Of a DNA stretch of 64,000 nt, positions 30,289 to 39,798 are shown in pieces (position 1 is the stretch's first letter; every line of letters starts with the position of its first letter). The stretch lies in contig CAWJOG010000010.1 of the NCBI GenBank assembly GCA_963844435.1, positions 310,001 to 374,000 on the forward strand, written 5' to 3'. This DNA comes from JBDSLU01 sp963844435 (GTDB lineage: Bacteria > Acidobacteriota > Vicinamibacteria > Vicinamibacterales > Vicinamibacteraceae). The position numbers and the translations under genes were made by a program. Under the pieces are notes generated by a model. The model searched no databases. It was not told the DNA's origin and worked only from the letters and a program-made list of their open reading frames with translations.

Positions 30289-30951
30289 TTAGAGCGCCGC
30301 CAGCAACGCCACCGCAATCGCGGCGAGCGCGGTGACGAGGAGCCAGGGCGCGGCATCGGCGATGGCGGTCGACGGCGGGCCGTCGAGCGGCGCGTCGGGC
30401 GCGGACTCCAGCGACCAGGCGGAGACGCGGCGCACGCCGACGAAGGCGGCGCCGACCGCGGCGATGGCCAGCAGCCAGCCCAGCCCGAGCAGGAGCCGCG
30501 GCAGGTCGGCCCGCATGCCGGGCACCAGCACCGCCAGGACCGCGGAGAGCGCCCAAGCTCCGACGGCCAGCAGCGCCACCGTCCGCAGCTGCGCGAGCGC
30601 GCGATCCGCTGACTGGCGCCTGGCCGTGTCGTTCTGACGTCGGAGTTCGGCCTTCAGCGCCTCGTCCAACCGGCGCTGCTCGGCCTCGCGCCGCCGATCA
30701 TCGCCCTCCTGCTGAGCGCGCTCGAGCTCGAGGCGCGCGCTGTCGCGGTCGAACGCCTCCTTCAGGGCCGCGATGAGGACACCCGTGAGACGGGCTTCGA
30801 TCTGGCCGAGCGGGCCGATGGCACCAGCCGGGCCGGCCGGTCCCGATCCCGTCTGCGGCGGCACGTCCGCACGACGGCCGACCACGCGACCGGCGAGCTC
30901 GGCAAGGCCGCCCATCGTGTCGAGCACGCGCATCCACTGGCCGGGGCCCAT
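30289..30951 (-). CDS. hypothetical protein with coiled coil and four membrane helices
   Basis: I use the start at 30951 (MGPGQWMRVLDTMGGLAEL). Residues 60-125 are a charged coiled coil (LKEAFDRDSARLELERAQQ, RRREAEQRRLDEALKAEL), followed by two pairs of hydrophobic helices (LRTVALLAVGAWALSAVLAV, LLLGLGWLLAIAAVGAAFVG, WLLVTALAAIAVALLAAL). The family is not recognised. It could be a membrane-anchored scaffold. It is divergent from the Dabb-domain gene with about 107 nt between starts. Confidence 0.55.
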   Translation of the reverse strand: MGPGQWMRVLDTMGGLAELAGRVVGRRADVPPQTGSGPAGPAGAIGPLGQIEARLTGVLIAALKEAFDRDSARLELERAQQEGDDRRREAEQRRLDEALKAELRRQNDTARRQSADRALAQLRTVALLAVGAWALSAVLAVLVPGMRADLPRLLLGLGWLLAIAAVGAAFVGVRRVSAWSLESAPDAPLDGPPSTAIADAAPWLLVTALAAIAVALLAAL

Positions 30952-31058
30952 GCGCCAGCGTAGGGTCAGAAGGCGCGCCCGTTCAAGCGCGACAGTCGAG
31001 GGCGCGTAGAATGACCCGCACCGGCCCGCAGCGGCCGGCACCTCACCAAGGAGCCTCG

Positions 31059-31460
31059 ATGCGACTCACCCGCCCGTTCGCGGTGCTGCTGGCCACCGTC
31101 GCGCTCACCGCCGGCTCGATTGCGCTCACGCGCGCGCAGACGCCGGCCGCGCCCGTCCGTCACATCGTAGTCTTCAAGTACAAGCCGACGGCCACGCCAG
31201 CGCAGATCGCCGAGGTGACCACGGCCTTTCGCGGACTGCAGACGACGATTCCCGGCATCGTTGCCTTCGAGGACGGCGTGAACAACAGCCCCGAGAAGAA
31301 GAACCTCGGCTTCACGCACGTCTACATGCTCACCTTCGAGAGCCTCGCCGCACGCGACACCTACCTGCCACATCCGAAACACAAGGAGTTCGGCCAGCTC
31401 CTCGGCAAGCTGGGCGTGGTGGAGGATGCCTTCGTCGTCGACTACGTGACGTCGAAGTAA
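31059..31460 (+). CDS. exported Dabb-family (stress-responsive A/B barrel) protein
   Basis: The ATG at 31059 follows AAGGAG at 6 nt. A signal peptide (AVLLATVALTAGSIALTRAQ) precedes a Dabb domain of about 95 residues: VRHIVVFKYKPTATPAQIAE, GIVAFEDGVNN, FTHVYMLTFESLAARDTYLP, HPKHKEFGQLL and DAFVVDYV. Dabb domains form dimeric alpha/beta barrels; exported versions are common in Acidobacteria and Planctomycetes, without a known substrate. The gene is intact and stands alone. Confidence 0.85.
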   Translation: MRLTRPFAVLLATVALTAGSIALTRAQTPAAPVRHIVVFKYKPTATPAQIAEVTTAFRGLQTTIPGIVAFEDGVNNSPEKKNLGFTHVYMLTFESLAARDTYLPHPKHKEFGQLLGKLGVVEDAFVVDYVTSK

Positions 31461-31702
31461 CGAAGGAGGCCGTAGGCCAACAGGGCGAGCTTACGTCATC
31501 GCCACGGCATCGGCGACGCAGCGCATACAGCGGTTGGCTGCAACACGGACCGCGTGGAGACCGCGAGCTATCAAACGACCGGACTACACCGTGCCAATCC
31601 CGGAGCGCGCGTTCGGAGCTCTAGGCCGAGGCCAAATCTAACGGCATCCTTACCCCGGCCGACGTGTCGACTCGATACAATACCGCCGAGGCCGCGGCAC
31701 CA

Positions 31703-34108
31703 ATGAACTGGTCGCTGGCGCCGGGCGACGTGCTGGCGCACTACCGTGTGCTGTCGCCGCTAGGGTCTGGCGGAATGGGACAGGTGTATCTGGCCGAGGA
31801 CGTCCGTCTCGGGCGCCGGCTGGCGTTGAAGATCCTGTCCCCGGATGCCATGCCGGAGGATCACCGCATAAGTCGCTTCGAGCGCGAGGCACGCAGCATC
31901 TCGGCGCTCAACCACCCCAACATCATCACGATCTACGACACTGGCGAGGTGCGTGGGCTCCGGTTCATTGCTACGGAGTTCATCGACGGAGCTACGCTGC
32001 GCACGATCCTCGGCCGGAGCCGTCTCGAGATTCGTCACGCCCTCGACATCGCCATGCAGGTGACCCAGGCGTTGGCCGCGGCCCATGCCGCCGGGGTCGT
32101 GCACCGCGACCTGAAGCCCGAGAATGTGATGGTCCGCGCCGACGGTTACGTGAAGGTGCTCGACTTCGGCCTCGCGAAGCTTACCAGCCAAGCGCTGAGC
32201 GCGCACGCCGCCGGCTTGCCCACCCACGAGCTCGAGACCGGGGAAGGCGTGGTGATGGGCACGGTCAGTTACATGGCGCCGGAGCAGGCGCGCGGCGAGG
32301 AGACCGACTCGCGTACGGACGTGTTCGCGGTCGGCGTGCTGCTCTACGAGATGCTCGCGGGCGAGCCGCCGTTCAAGGGTCGAACCGGTGCCGATGTCAT
32401 AGGGGCGCTGCTCCTTCAGCAACCCGCGCCGCTGACCGACGTCCCAGTCGACCTGGATCGCATCGTCCGGACGGCGCTGCGCAAGGAGAAACACGAACGC
32501 TACCAGACCTGCGGCCGTCTGCTGGCGGAGCTGCGCGGCGTGGTGCGCACGCTCGGTTCGCACACCGAGACCAGCCGGCCCACAGCGGCGGTTCCCGCGT
32601 TTGCGGCCGCGGCACCCGTCGCGGTGCTGACGCCCGCCAGCACGACGCGTCCTCGAATCCGTCCGCCGTCGGGCCGCCGGCGACGCGCCCGCCGCGTGAT
32701 CGGTTCGCTGGGCGTGTTGCCGCTCGCCAACCACGCTCGCGACCCAGAGCTCGAGTATCTCTGTGACGGGTTGACCGAAAGCCTGATCAACGCCCTGTCG
32801 CAGCTGCCGCGTCTGAAGGTGATGGCGCGGAGCACGGTGTCCCGCTACACGGGCTTCCACACCGATCCGCAGATCGTCGGTCGCGACCTCGACGTGCAGA
32901 CCGTTCTGACGGGCCGGGTCTCCCGGCGCGGCGACGCGATCGTCCTCGGCGCGGAGCTGGTGGACGTCGACGATGGCTCGCAGCTGTGGGGTACGATGCT
33001 CCATCGCCGTCCGTCGGACGTGTTCACGCTGCAGGCCGAGCTCGCGCGCGATCTGACCGAGACGCTTCGATTGCGCCTCACTCGGGATCAGAAGCGCCGA
33101 CTGCACAAGCGGCACACCGTCAACGCCGCCGCCTATCAGCTGTATCTGCGGGGCCGGTATCTCTCGAACAAGCGGACCGGATACGCCCTGAAGGAGGCGC
33201 AGGAGCTCTTCGAGCGCGCGGTGAGTGAGGACCCCGCGTATGCGCTCGCCTACGCCGGGCTGGCGGATTGCCGCTCGCTGCTTGCGGTCAGCCTCCGCCC
33301 GTCCACCGTCGAGACGACGATCCGCCAGGCGCGCGAGGCCGCGCTCATGGCGCTCGAGCTCGACGAAAGCCTCGCCGAGGGCCACGCCTCGCTGGCCTTC
33401 ATCAAGTTCCGGTTCGACTGGGATTGGCGGCAGGCCGAGGCCGAGTTTGCGCGCGCCCTCGAGCTCAACCCGGGTCACGCGCCGTCGCGCCAATGGCACG
33501 CGTTGTTCCTGGCCTCGCGCTCACGGTTCGATGCCGCGCTGGCGGAGATGCGCATGGCGCTGGATCTGGATCCGCTGTCGCTCGTAATCCAGACCGGGAT
33601 CGGCCGCATACTCCACTTTGCGAGGCGCTTCGACCAAGCGATCGCCCAGTACGAGCACGTGCTCCAGACCAACCCGTCGTTCGGGCAGGCTTGCATCGAT
33701 CTCGCGTTGACGAAAATGGCGACCGGCGACTTGCCGTCGGCGCGGACCAGCCTCGCGCGCGCCGAAGATCTGTCAGGCGCCGTCTCCACCATCTTGCTGC
33801 TGCAGGGCATCTGTGCCATCCGGGAAGGACACCTGGACAAGGGCCGGCGGGTCCTCGACGAGCTGCGCGCGTGGCACGAGCGCGGCGACGCCGGCGTCGA
33901 TGACCTCGCGCTGCTGGCGGCGACGCTCGGTGAATCCGATCTGGCGTTCCAGTGGCTGCAGGAGGCCTGCGCCCGGCGTGCCCCCTTCTTGGCGTACGTG
34001 GACGTCGAACCCGCGATGGCTCCGCTGGTGGAGGATCCTCGCTGTCGCGCGCTGCTCCAGCAGCACGGCTTCGACGCGGTGCCTAACGCTAGGCTTCACT
34101 CTGCTTGA
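31703..34108 (+). CDS. serine/threonine protein kinase with TolB-like domain and TPR repeats
   Basis: An intact 801-residue protein from the ATG at 31703 (a GTG at 31664 is possible). The kinase domain (1-280) has LGSGGMGQVYLAED, catalytic lysine LALKIL, VHRDLKPENVM, LDFGLAKL and SYMAPEQARGE. After a proline/arginine-rich linker, residues 330-470 form the TolB-like domain typical of Acidobacteria kinases (IGSLGVLPLANHARDPELEY, LCDGLTESLINALSQLPRLK, YLRGRYLSNKRT). The rest is TPR repeats (ALAYAGLADCRSLLAVSL, AEFARALELNPGHAPSRQWH). Unusually, no transmembrane helix is seen in the linker, so it may be cytosolic. Confidence 0.9.
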   Translation: MNWSLAPGDVLAHYRVLSPLGSGGMGQVYLAEDVRLGRRLALKILSPDAMPEDHRISRFEREARSISALNHPNIITIYDTGEVRGLRFIATEFIDGATLRTILGRSRLEIRHALDIAMQVTQALAAAHAAGVVHRDLKPENVMVRADGYVKVLDFGLAKLTSQALSAHAAGLPTHELETGEGVVMGTVSYMAPEQARGEETDSRTDVFAVGVLLYEMLAGEPPFKGRTGADVIGALLLQQPAPLTDVPVDLDRIVRTALRKEKHERYQTCGRLLAELRGVVRTLGSHTETSRPTAAVPAFAAAAPVAVLTPASTTRPRIRPPSGRRRRARRVIGSLGVLPLANHARDPELEYLCDGLTESLINALSQLPRLKVMARSTVSRYTGFHTDPQIVGRDLDVQTVLTGRVSRRGDAIVLGAELVDVDDGSQLWGTMLHRRPSDVFTLQAELARDLTETLRLRLTRDQKRRLHKRHTVNAAAYQLYLRGRYLSNKRTGYALKEAQELFERAVSEDPAYALAYAGLADCRSLLAVSLRPSTVETTIRQAREAALMALELDESLAEGHASLAFIKFRFDWDWRQAEAEFARALELNPGHAPSRQWHALFLASRSRFDAALAEMRMALDLDPLSLVIQTGIGRILHFARRFDQAIAQYEHVLQTNPSFGQACIDLALTKMATGDLPSARTSLARAEDLSGAVSTILLLQGICAIREGHLDKGRRVLDELRAWHERGDAGVDDLALLAATLGESDLAFQWLQEACARRAPFLAYVDVEPAMAPLVEDPRCRALLQQHGFDAVPNARLHSA

Positions 34109-34170
34109 CAGTCGGCGCGAAGGCGTTCGTGTTCGGCGCAGGTCGACGCCTGCTCGCCTGCCGCCCGATG

Positions 34171-34300
34171 TGGAGGTCCTGCAAACCTCCACCCTTTCGA
34201 AGTCGCCAACGATCAACCCGTTCTCGATCAGGGATTTGCGACACGGCCAACGTGGCGGACTGCTGATTTGTGGACCAGACCAGCTAGTTGGAACCACGGA
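34171..34300. repeat. att-like left unit: perfect GGAGGT/ACCTCC hairpin plus shared spacer
   Basis: GGAGGT (34172-34177) and ACCTCC (34185-34190) pair around the loop CCTGCAA. The spacer that follows (TCGCCAACGATCAACCC, TCTCGATCAGGGATTTGCG) matches those at about 9673 and 57455. The hairpin loop and right arm (TGCAAACCTCC) also resemble the anticodon region of the tRNA-Cys fragments. No tRNA fragment or right arm follows here. The unit begins 63 nt after the kinase stop. Confidence 0.65.
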
Positions 34301-34380
34301 TGAGCTGGATAAGGGTCGGTCGAGCGGCTGACGCTGCGGCCTAGTCTCGAATCCCAAGCACCCAGCCACGCATGCGCCTC

Positions 34381-34524
34381 TACAACGCCGGCCCGGCGCG
34401 GATCCGGCATGGCGGGAGGCCGAGCGCCGCGGCCTCAATCCGCATGTCTGGTTCGGACAGGTCGAGCAGGTGGTATCGGCGCGGATCGGCTGCGGCGACC
34501 TGCGTCAGCAACATCCTCAAGTAA
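34381..34524 (+). pseudogene. 3' remnant of a MltF-like lytic transglycosylase
   Basis: The reading YNAGPARIR, then WREAERRGLNPHVWFGQVEQ, then VVSARIG and VSNILK-stop is found with two shifts. It lines up with the last part of the transglycosylase at 40185 (YNAGPGRIRQLRKETEKRGL, NPNIWFGNVERVASERIG, YVSNIYKYY). Only about 48 codons survive, starting right after the att-like unit at 34171. The identity is that of a distant homologue, not a recent copy. The following 34525-34866 holds nothing I recognise. Confidence 0.6.
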
Positions 34525-34866
34525 TGCCTCCCCTACTGACTGGTCGAGGAATAGCGCGCGAGCAGGAACAGGTCCCGTCCCGCCTCGCCGGTCACAGGAC
34601 TGATCGAACCATCAGCCCACCGCCAGTTGGAAGTATCGACGACTGCAGTGCAGTTGACACGCGACGAGCCCAACAGCCGATTGCCGCGACACCCCTGGCA
34701 CGAGCTGTGCGGAGCCGACTCTGCGACCAAACGCCTGAGCCGCTTTTCATGGGGTTTTCCCGTGGGCCATCACGAGTCGCCCACGATATTCCGTGGGCAG
34801 CCCGTAATCCGGGGCCAGCCGTGCCAGCCTGGATGCCCCTCGCCGCAGCGACCGTCCTGATTCGCG

Positions 34867-35940
34867 ATGACCAATAAGTGCGCGACGGTAGAAGGCAATC
34901 ATCATCAAGGTCGTAGCATCGTCGCGTCGTCGGCGGACCGCGCGCACACGCGGGCCCGTCAATCCTTCCCGACCCTAGCGAAGCTGGCAGTAGGGGTCTG
35001 CGGGCTGTGGCTGTTCCTGTCGGTACCCGCTCACGCTCAACTGAGCGGAAGCCACAGCCTCGGTGACTTCGGGGTGCAGTCGGGATCGCAGCCGGTGCCA
35101 GGGTTCTACGCCGCGCTGTTCCTTCAGCGCTACGACACGGACACCATCAAGGATGCCGACGGCAATGTGGTCCGCCCGGCTCCGGATGATCCAGGCAGCA
35201 TCGGGATTGGCGCGGTGGCGCCGATCGTCTGGTATGTCAGCAAGGCAAAGCTGCTCGGGGCGAATTACGGGGTGATGGTCGTGCTCCCCTTTGCCAACGC
35301 GGCGCTCGAAGCGCCGGCCTTCACGTTCGGCCAGACGGTGGACACGAGCATCGCCGACATGTTGGTGCGGCCGCTCGACCTGGGCTGGCATACCAAACGC
35401 GCCGACGTGTCCGCCGGCCTGCAGTTCTACGTGCCGACCGGCCGGTACGAGCGAGGCGGCAGCGACAACATCGGCAAGGGGATGTGGACCTACGAGCCGT
35501 TCGTCGGGACGACCGTGTACTTCGACGAGAAGCGGACCGTCAGTCTCGCCACCACCGCGTACCTGGAATTCCACAGCGACAAGGAAGACACCGAAACTCA
35601 AGTCGGCAAGATCCTCACCCTTCAGGGCGGATTCGGTAAGTCGTTCCTCGGCGGCGGGCTGATCACCGGCGCGGCGTACTACGCTCAATGGAAGCTCACC
35701 GAGGATCGGCTGGCCGAGTTCGAGCTGCCCGGTCGACCTCCGATCGACGTGTCGTTTCCCGGCAAGCACCAGGTGTTTGCCTTCGGGCCGGACGTGACGC
35801 TGCCGATCGCGAGCAAGGCGAAGCTCTTCGCGCTCGTCAACATCCGCTATTTGTGGGAATCAGCCGCACAGCTGAAAACGGAAGGTCAGGCGCTGGTCGT
35901 CACGGCGACGTTTCCGGTGCCGAGCGTGAAACTGCGATGA
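34867..35940 (+). CDS. outer-membrane protein, phenol-degradation MetA-like (SphA family)
   Basis: A 357-residue protein whose signal sequence (VGVCGLWLFLSVPAHAQ) ends near residue 58; the real start may be a later codon. The mature part is a beta-barrel of alternating strands (FYAALFLQRYDTDTIKDADG, SAGLQFYVPTGRYERGG, WTYEPFVGTTVYFDEKRTVS) ending VTATFPVPSVKLR. The Phenol_MetA_deg/transporter family is found with aromatic and envelope gene clusters. The stop overlaps the ATG at 35937 and precedes the lipoprotein start at 35952. First gene of a long operon. Confidence 0.75.
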   Translation: MTNKCATVEGNHHQGRSIVASSADRAHTRARQSFPTLAKLAVGVCGLWLFLSVPAHAQLSGSHSLGDFGVQSGSQPVPGFYAALFLQRYDTDTIKDADGNVVRPAPDDPGSIGIGAVAPIVWYVSKAKLLGANYGVMVVLPFANAALEAPAFTFGQTVDTSIADMLVRPLDLGWHTKRADVSAGLQFYVPTGRYERGGSDNIGKGMWTYEPFVGTTVYFDEKRTVSLATTAYLEFHSDKEDTETQVGKILTLQGGFGKSFLGGGLITGAAYYAQWKLTEDRLAEFELPGRPPIDVSFPGKHQVFAFGPDVTLPIASKAKLFALVNIRYLWESAAQLKTEGQALVVTATFPVPSVKLR

Positions 35941-35951
35941 GCGGAGGCTCC

Positions 35952-37937
35952 ATGCGTCTGGTCTCGATTGCCACTCTCCTGATCGTCACGATGGCGTGCG
36001 GCGGCGCCAAGACTCCTGAGCCACAAGGTTCAGCGCCACCCGCGAGCCAGGCCGAAGTACTTGGTCCAGCGCCGACACTGGCGGGCACGACGCTCGCCGA
36101 TACCGGCGAGATCCAGCCGGCGGATCCGAGCAAGTTCAACAAGACGCCGGGCTATTCCCCCTATGCCGGTCGGAACTATCCCGAGCGCGTCTATTTCGGG
36201 GACGAACACGTGCACACCGCCTGGTCGGTGGACGCGGGCGGCACCGGAACGACGCTCGGCCCCGAGGAGGCGGTGCGGTTCGCTCGCGGGGAAGAAGTGG
36301 TGTCGACCAGCGGCCAGCCCGTGAAGCTCGGCAAACCGCTCGACTGGGTCGCCGTAACGGATCACTCCGACGGCATGGGCGTCATCACCGAGATCAAGGC
36401 TGGCAATGCCGAGATGATGCAGGACGCCACCATCAAGCGGTGGCACGACCTGTTCGCCAAGGGCGGCCAGGATGCCAAGTCGGCCGTCATGGAACTGGTC
36501 GCCGCCCAGTCCACCAAGAAGCTGCCGCCGCTGATCATGGACCCGAAGTTCGCCAAGGCCGTCTGGGACAAGAACATCGCGATCCAGGAGAAGTACAACG
36601 AGCCCGGCCGGTTCACGGCGTTCATCGCCTACGAGTGGACGTCCAACGCCGGCGGCGGCGACAACCTGCATCGCAACGTGATTTACCGGGATGGCAAAGC
36701 GAAGGCCGAGCAGGTCCTGCCGATGACGACATTCCAGAGCGAAAACCCCGAGGAACTGTGGAAGTGGATGGCGGCCTGGGAGCAGAAGACCGGCGGCAAG
36801 CTGCTCGCGATTCCGCACAACGGCAACTTGTCCAACGGCCGCATGTTCCCGCTGACCACCTTCGCGGGTGACGCGATGACCAAGCAGTGGGCCGAGGATC
36901 GTCAGCGATGGGAGCCGCTCTTCGAAGCGCTGCAGATGAAGGGCCAGAGCGAGTCGCACCCGTCGCTCTCCACGACGGACGAGTTCGCGGTGAACTACGA
37001 GCTCTGGGATCGCGGCAACCTGACACAGACGCCGAAGAAGCCGGGCATGATCCAGTACGAGTACCTGCGCGAGGCCTTGAAGAATGGCCTGAAGGTCGAA
37101 CAGGACCTCGGCGCCAATCCGTTCAAATACGGGATGGCGGGCGGCACCGACACGCACAACGGTCTGGTCGCCGCGGAAGAGGACAACTTCTTCGCCAAGT
37201 TCCCGTCGGCCGAACCGAACGCCGACCGGTGGAACGAAAACGCCATGAACTTCGAGGGGCGCATCGTCAAGGGCTGGGAGATGAGCGCCGCCGGGTACAC
37301 CGGTGTCTGGGCGACGGGCAACACCCGCGAGGAACTGTGGGACGCGATGAAACGTCGCGAAACCTACGCGACCAGCGGTCCGCACATGATCGTTCGCTTC
37401 TTCGGAGGCTTCGAGTTCACGAAGGCCGACATCTCTCGCACGCCGGCCGCGGTGGGCTACGCCAAAGGCGTGGCGATGGGCAGCGACTTGAAGACCGCCC
37501 CAACCGGCAAGGCGCCGACGTTCCTGGTGGCCGCGCTGAAGGACGCGACCAGCGGAAACCTGGATCGCATACAAATCATCAAGGGCTGGCTCGACAAGTC
37601 CGGCAAGCCTCAGGAAAAGATCTACGACGTCGTGTGGGGTGACGCCGATCGTCGCCGGATCGTGAACGGCAGGCTCACGCCAGTCGGAAATACGGTCGAC
37701 GTGGCGACTGCATCGTGGACGAACACGATTGGCGATCCGGAACTGATTGCGGTGTGGACGGACCCGGAATTCGATCCAACAGTGCGTGCGTTCTACTACG
37801 CACGCGTGCTCGAGATTCCCACGCCGCGCTGGACCGCCTACGACGCTGCGTATTTCAAGATGAAGATTCCAGACCCAAAGGTCCCGATGGTCACGCAAGA
37901 GCGCGCGTTCACGTCGCCCATCTGGTACACACCGTGA
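35952..37937 (+). CDS. DUF3604 (PHP-like) lipoprotein
   Basis: An intact protein of 661 residues. The ATG at 35952 follows GGAGG, and a lipobox is visible (LLIVTMACGG). DUF3604 is related to PHP-fold phosphoesterases. Candidate metal ligands are YFGDEHVHTAWSVDAG near residue 80, VAVTDHSDGMG near 135, IPHNGNLS near 290, and GGTDTHNGLVAAEEDNF near 395. The start alternative 35937 overlaps the stop of the outer-membrane protein gene. The stop overlaps the GTG of the PpiC gene, so the three are tightly coupled. The substrate is unknown; a periplasmic metal-dependent hydrolase is the best inference. Confidence 0.85.
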   Translation: MRLVSIATLLIVTMACGGAKTPEPQGSAPPASQAEVLGPAPTLAGTTLADTGEIQPADPSKFNKTPGYSPYAGRNYPERVYFGDEHVHTAWSVDAGGTGTTLGPEEAVRFARGEEVVSTSGQPVKLGKPLDWVAVTDHSDGMGVITEIKAGNAEMMQDATIKRWHDLFAKGGQDAKSAVMELVAAQSTKKLPPLIMDPKFAKAVWDKNIAIQEKYNEPGRFTAFIAYEWTSNAGGGDNLHRNVIYRDGKAKAEQVLPMTTFQSENPEELWKWMAAWEQKTGGKLLAIPHNGNLSNGRMFPLTTFAGDAMTKQWAEDRQRWEPLFEALQMKGQSESHPSLSTTDEFAVNYELWDRGNLTQTPKKPGMIQYEYLREALKNGLKVEQDLGANPFKYGMAGGTDTHNGLVAAEEDNFFAKFPSAEPNADRWNENAMNFEGRIVKGWEMSAAGYTGVWATGNTREELWDAMKRRETYATSGPHMIVRFFGGFEFTKADISRTPAAVGYAKGVAMGSDLKTAPTGKAPTFLVAALKDATSGNLDRIQIIKGWLDKSGKPQEKIYDVVWGDADRRRIVNGRLTPVGNTVDVATASWTNTIGDPELIAVWTDPEFDPTVRAFYYARVLEIPTPRWTAYDAAYFKMKIPDPKVPMVTQERAFTSPIWYTP

Positions 37938-38788
37938 TCCGCCGCTTGCTCCGGGAGCCGCTCCTGCACTTCGTGTTGCTTGGAGCGGCGATCTTCGGCG
38001 CCTATCGATTCATCGCGCCGCCAGCGTCCGATTCGGCGGAGATCGTGGTTACGGCCGATCGGATCGCCTCGATCACCGCACAGTTCAGTGCGGGCCACGG
38101 CGGACGACCGCCTCGCGAGGCGGAGCTGCGGGGGGCAATCGACGCCTACGTGCGCGACGAGATGCTCTATCGGGAAGGCCTCGCCCTGGGTCTCGATCGG
38201 GACGATCCCGTCGTCCGCAACCGGATTCGGCAGAAGGCGGAGCTCCTCAGCGAAGATGCGCTGACGAGCGTGCCGAGCGACCGCGACCTGGAGACGTATC
38301 TCGCGGAACACCAGGCGGAGTTCGACCTCCCGGCCCGGGTGTCGTTTCAGCAGATCTACATCGATCCCGGCAGGCACCGACGCGATGACCTGACCATGGT
38401 TGTCACCAGCGTCCGGAAGGCGCTGGCGCTTGGAAGGGAGCCGGGTACGCTCGGGGACCGCACGTTGCTGCCGGCGACCATGGCGGACGCCTTGCCGCAT
38501 GACGTCGAAGCGGCGTTCGGGAATGGCTTCGCCAGGCAGCTGGCGGCGCTCGACGACGATGGCTGGCAGGGTCCGTTGACGACGAGCTACGGACTCCATC
38601 TCGTGCGCATCACCCATCGCGGCGAACCGATCCGCGCCACGCTGGCGGACGCGCGCGACGTGGTCACGCGTGAGTGGTCACGGGCACAGACCGCGAAGCG
38701 GAAAGAGCAGTTCTACCGGATGTTGGCGGGGCGTTATACGGTCCGTGTCGAAGCGGACGCCAACGTCGCACAGACGGCACAGAAGTAG
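37934..38788 (+). CDS. membrane-anchored peptidyl-prolyl isomerase (PpiC/SurA type)
   Basis: A GTG start inside the DUF3604 stop (GTGA). An N-terminal membrane anchor (LHFVLLGAAIFGAYRFIAPP) is followed by a SurA-like helical chaperone part (IVVTADRIASITAQFSAGHG, REAELRGAIDAYVRDEMLYR) and a divergent parvulin domain (VSFQQIYIDPGRHRRDDLTM, LLPATMADALPHDVEAAFG, DGWQGPLTTSYGLHLVRITH). It probably helps fold exported partners encoded by the same operon. Intact, 284 residues. Confidence 0.85.
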   Translation: MIRRLLREPLLHFVLLGAAIFGAYRFIAPPASDSAEIVVTADRIASITAQFSAGHGGRPPREAELRGAIDAYVRDEMLYREGLALGLDRDDPVVRNRIRQKAELLSEDALTSVPSDRDLETYLAEHQAEFDLPARVSFQQIYIDPGRHRRDDLTMVVTSVRKALALGREPGTLGDRTLLPATMADALPHDVEAAFGNGFARQLAALDDDGWQGPLTTSYGLHLVRITHRGEPIRATLADARDVVTREWSRAQTAKRKEQFYRMLAGRYTVRVEADANVAQTAQK

Positions 38789-38797
38789 GACGGCACT

Positions 38798-39796
38798 GTG
38801 CTTCGCCGATGGACGATCGCGGTCGCGCTGATGCTGTCGTGGGCGACCACGACTCGCGCCGACGTGTTCCGCCCGGCCTATCTCGAGCTTCGTCAGACGA
38901 GCGCCGAGACCTACGACGTGATGTGGAAGGTGCCGGCGCAGGGCGATACCCTCCGTCTGGCCATCCACGTCGTCTTTCCGGAAGGCACCGTCAACCTTAC
39001 CGAGCCGCGCGGAAGTTTCACGGGCGACGGCTTCGTCGAACGATGGAGCATTCGGCGCGAGGGCGGCCTCGCCAACGGCAAGGTACGGATCGACGGGCTG
39101 CCAGGTGCCATCACCGATGTGCTGGCGCGCGTCGAACGCGAGGACGGGACGACCCAGGTGGCGCGACTCCTGCCGGAGCAGCCCGCGTTCGTCGTCGAGC
39201 CGCCGGCGCACGCCACCGGCGTCGCCTGGACCTACCTCGTCCTCGGTGTTCACCACATCCTGGTCGGCATCGACCACCTGCTCTACATCCTGGCGATGCT
39301 CTTCCTGGTCAAGGGCTGGCGACGGATCGTCGTGACGATGTCGGCCTTCACGATGACCCACAGCCTGACGCTGACTGCGGCCGCGCTCGGCTGGATCCAC
39401 GTCCCGCAGCCCCCCGTCGAGGCCTGCATCGCCTTGAGCATCGTCTTCGTGGCGCGCGAAATCGTACAGGCCCGCCGCGGTCGTCCCGGACTCACCGCGC
39501 GGTGGCCCTGGGTGGTGTCGTTCAGCTTCGGCCTGATGCACGGCTTCGGCTTCGCCGGCGCGCTGGCGCAGGTCGGCCTGCCGGACCGAGCGATTCCTGT
39601 CGCCCTGCTGTTCTTCAATATCGGCGTGGAGATTGGTCAACTGGTGTTCGTCGCGGTGGCGCTCGGGCTCTTCGCCTTGCTGCCGAAGAGCCCGAAAACT
39701 TGGCCGCGCTGGGCGGAGGCCGTGCCCGCGTACGCGATTGGTGCGGTCGCGATGTATTGGGTCATCGAGCGAATGGCGGCATTCGCAGGACCGTAG
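38798..39796 (+). CDS. HupE/UreJ family membrane protein
   Basis: A 332-residue protein with an extracytoplasmic N-terminal domain after a signal (AVALMLSWATTTRADV), then six to seven membrane helices. The family metal motifs are plain: LGVHHILVGIDHLLYILAML and FGLMHGFGFAGAL, plus FNIGVEIGQL. HupE/UreJ proteins are thought to be nickel/cobalt permeases. The extended N-domain is the same type as in the gene at 1-359. It lies 9 nt after ppiC and 2 nt before the next gene, so it is co-transcribed. Metal supply to the DUF3604 protein is a plausible but untested link. Confidence 0.88.
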   Translation: MLRRWTIAVALMLSWATTTRADVFRPAYLELRQTSAETYDVMWKVPAQGDTLRLAIHVVFPEGTVNLTEPRGSFTGDGFVERWSIRREGGLANGKVRIDGLPGAITDVLARVEREDGTTQVARLLPEQPAFVVEPPAHATGVAWTYLVLGVHHILVGIDHLLYILAMLFLVKGWRRIVVTMSAFTMTHSLTLTAAALGWIHVPQPPVEACIALSIVFVAREIVQARRGRPGLTARWPWVVSFSFGLMHGFGFAGALAQVGLPDRAIPVALLFFNIGVEIGQLVFVAVALGLFALLPKSPKTWPRWAEAVPAYAIGAVAMYWVIERMAAFAGP

Positions 39797-39798
39797 AC

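Noticed and set aside
36030..37898. 622-codon open frame on the minus strand
   Set aside because: Fully antisense to the clear DUF3604 gene, with histidine/arginine-rich low-complexity composition.
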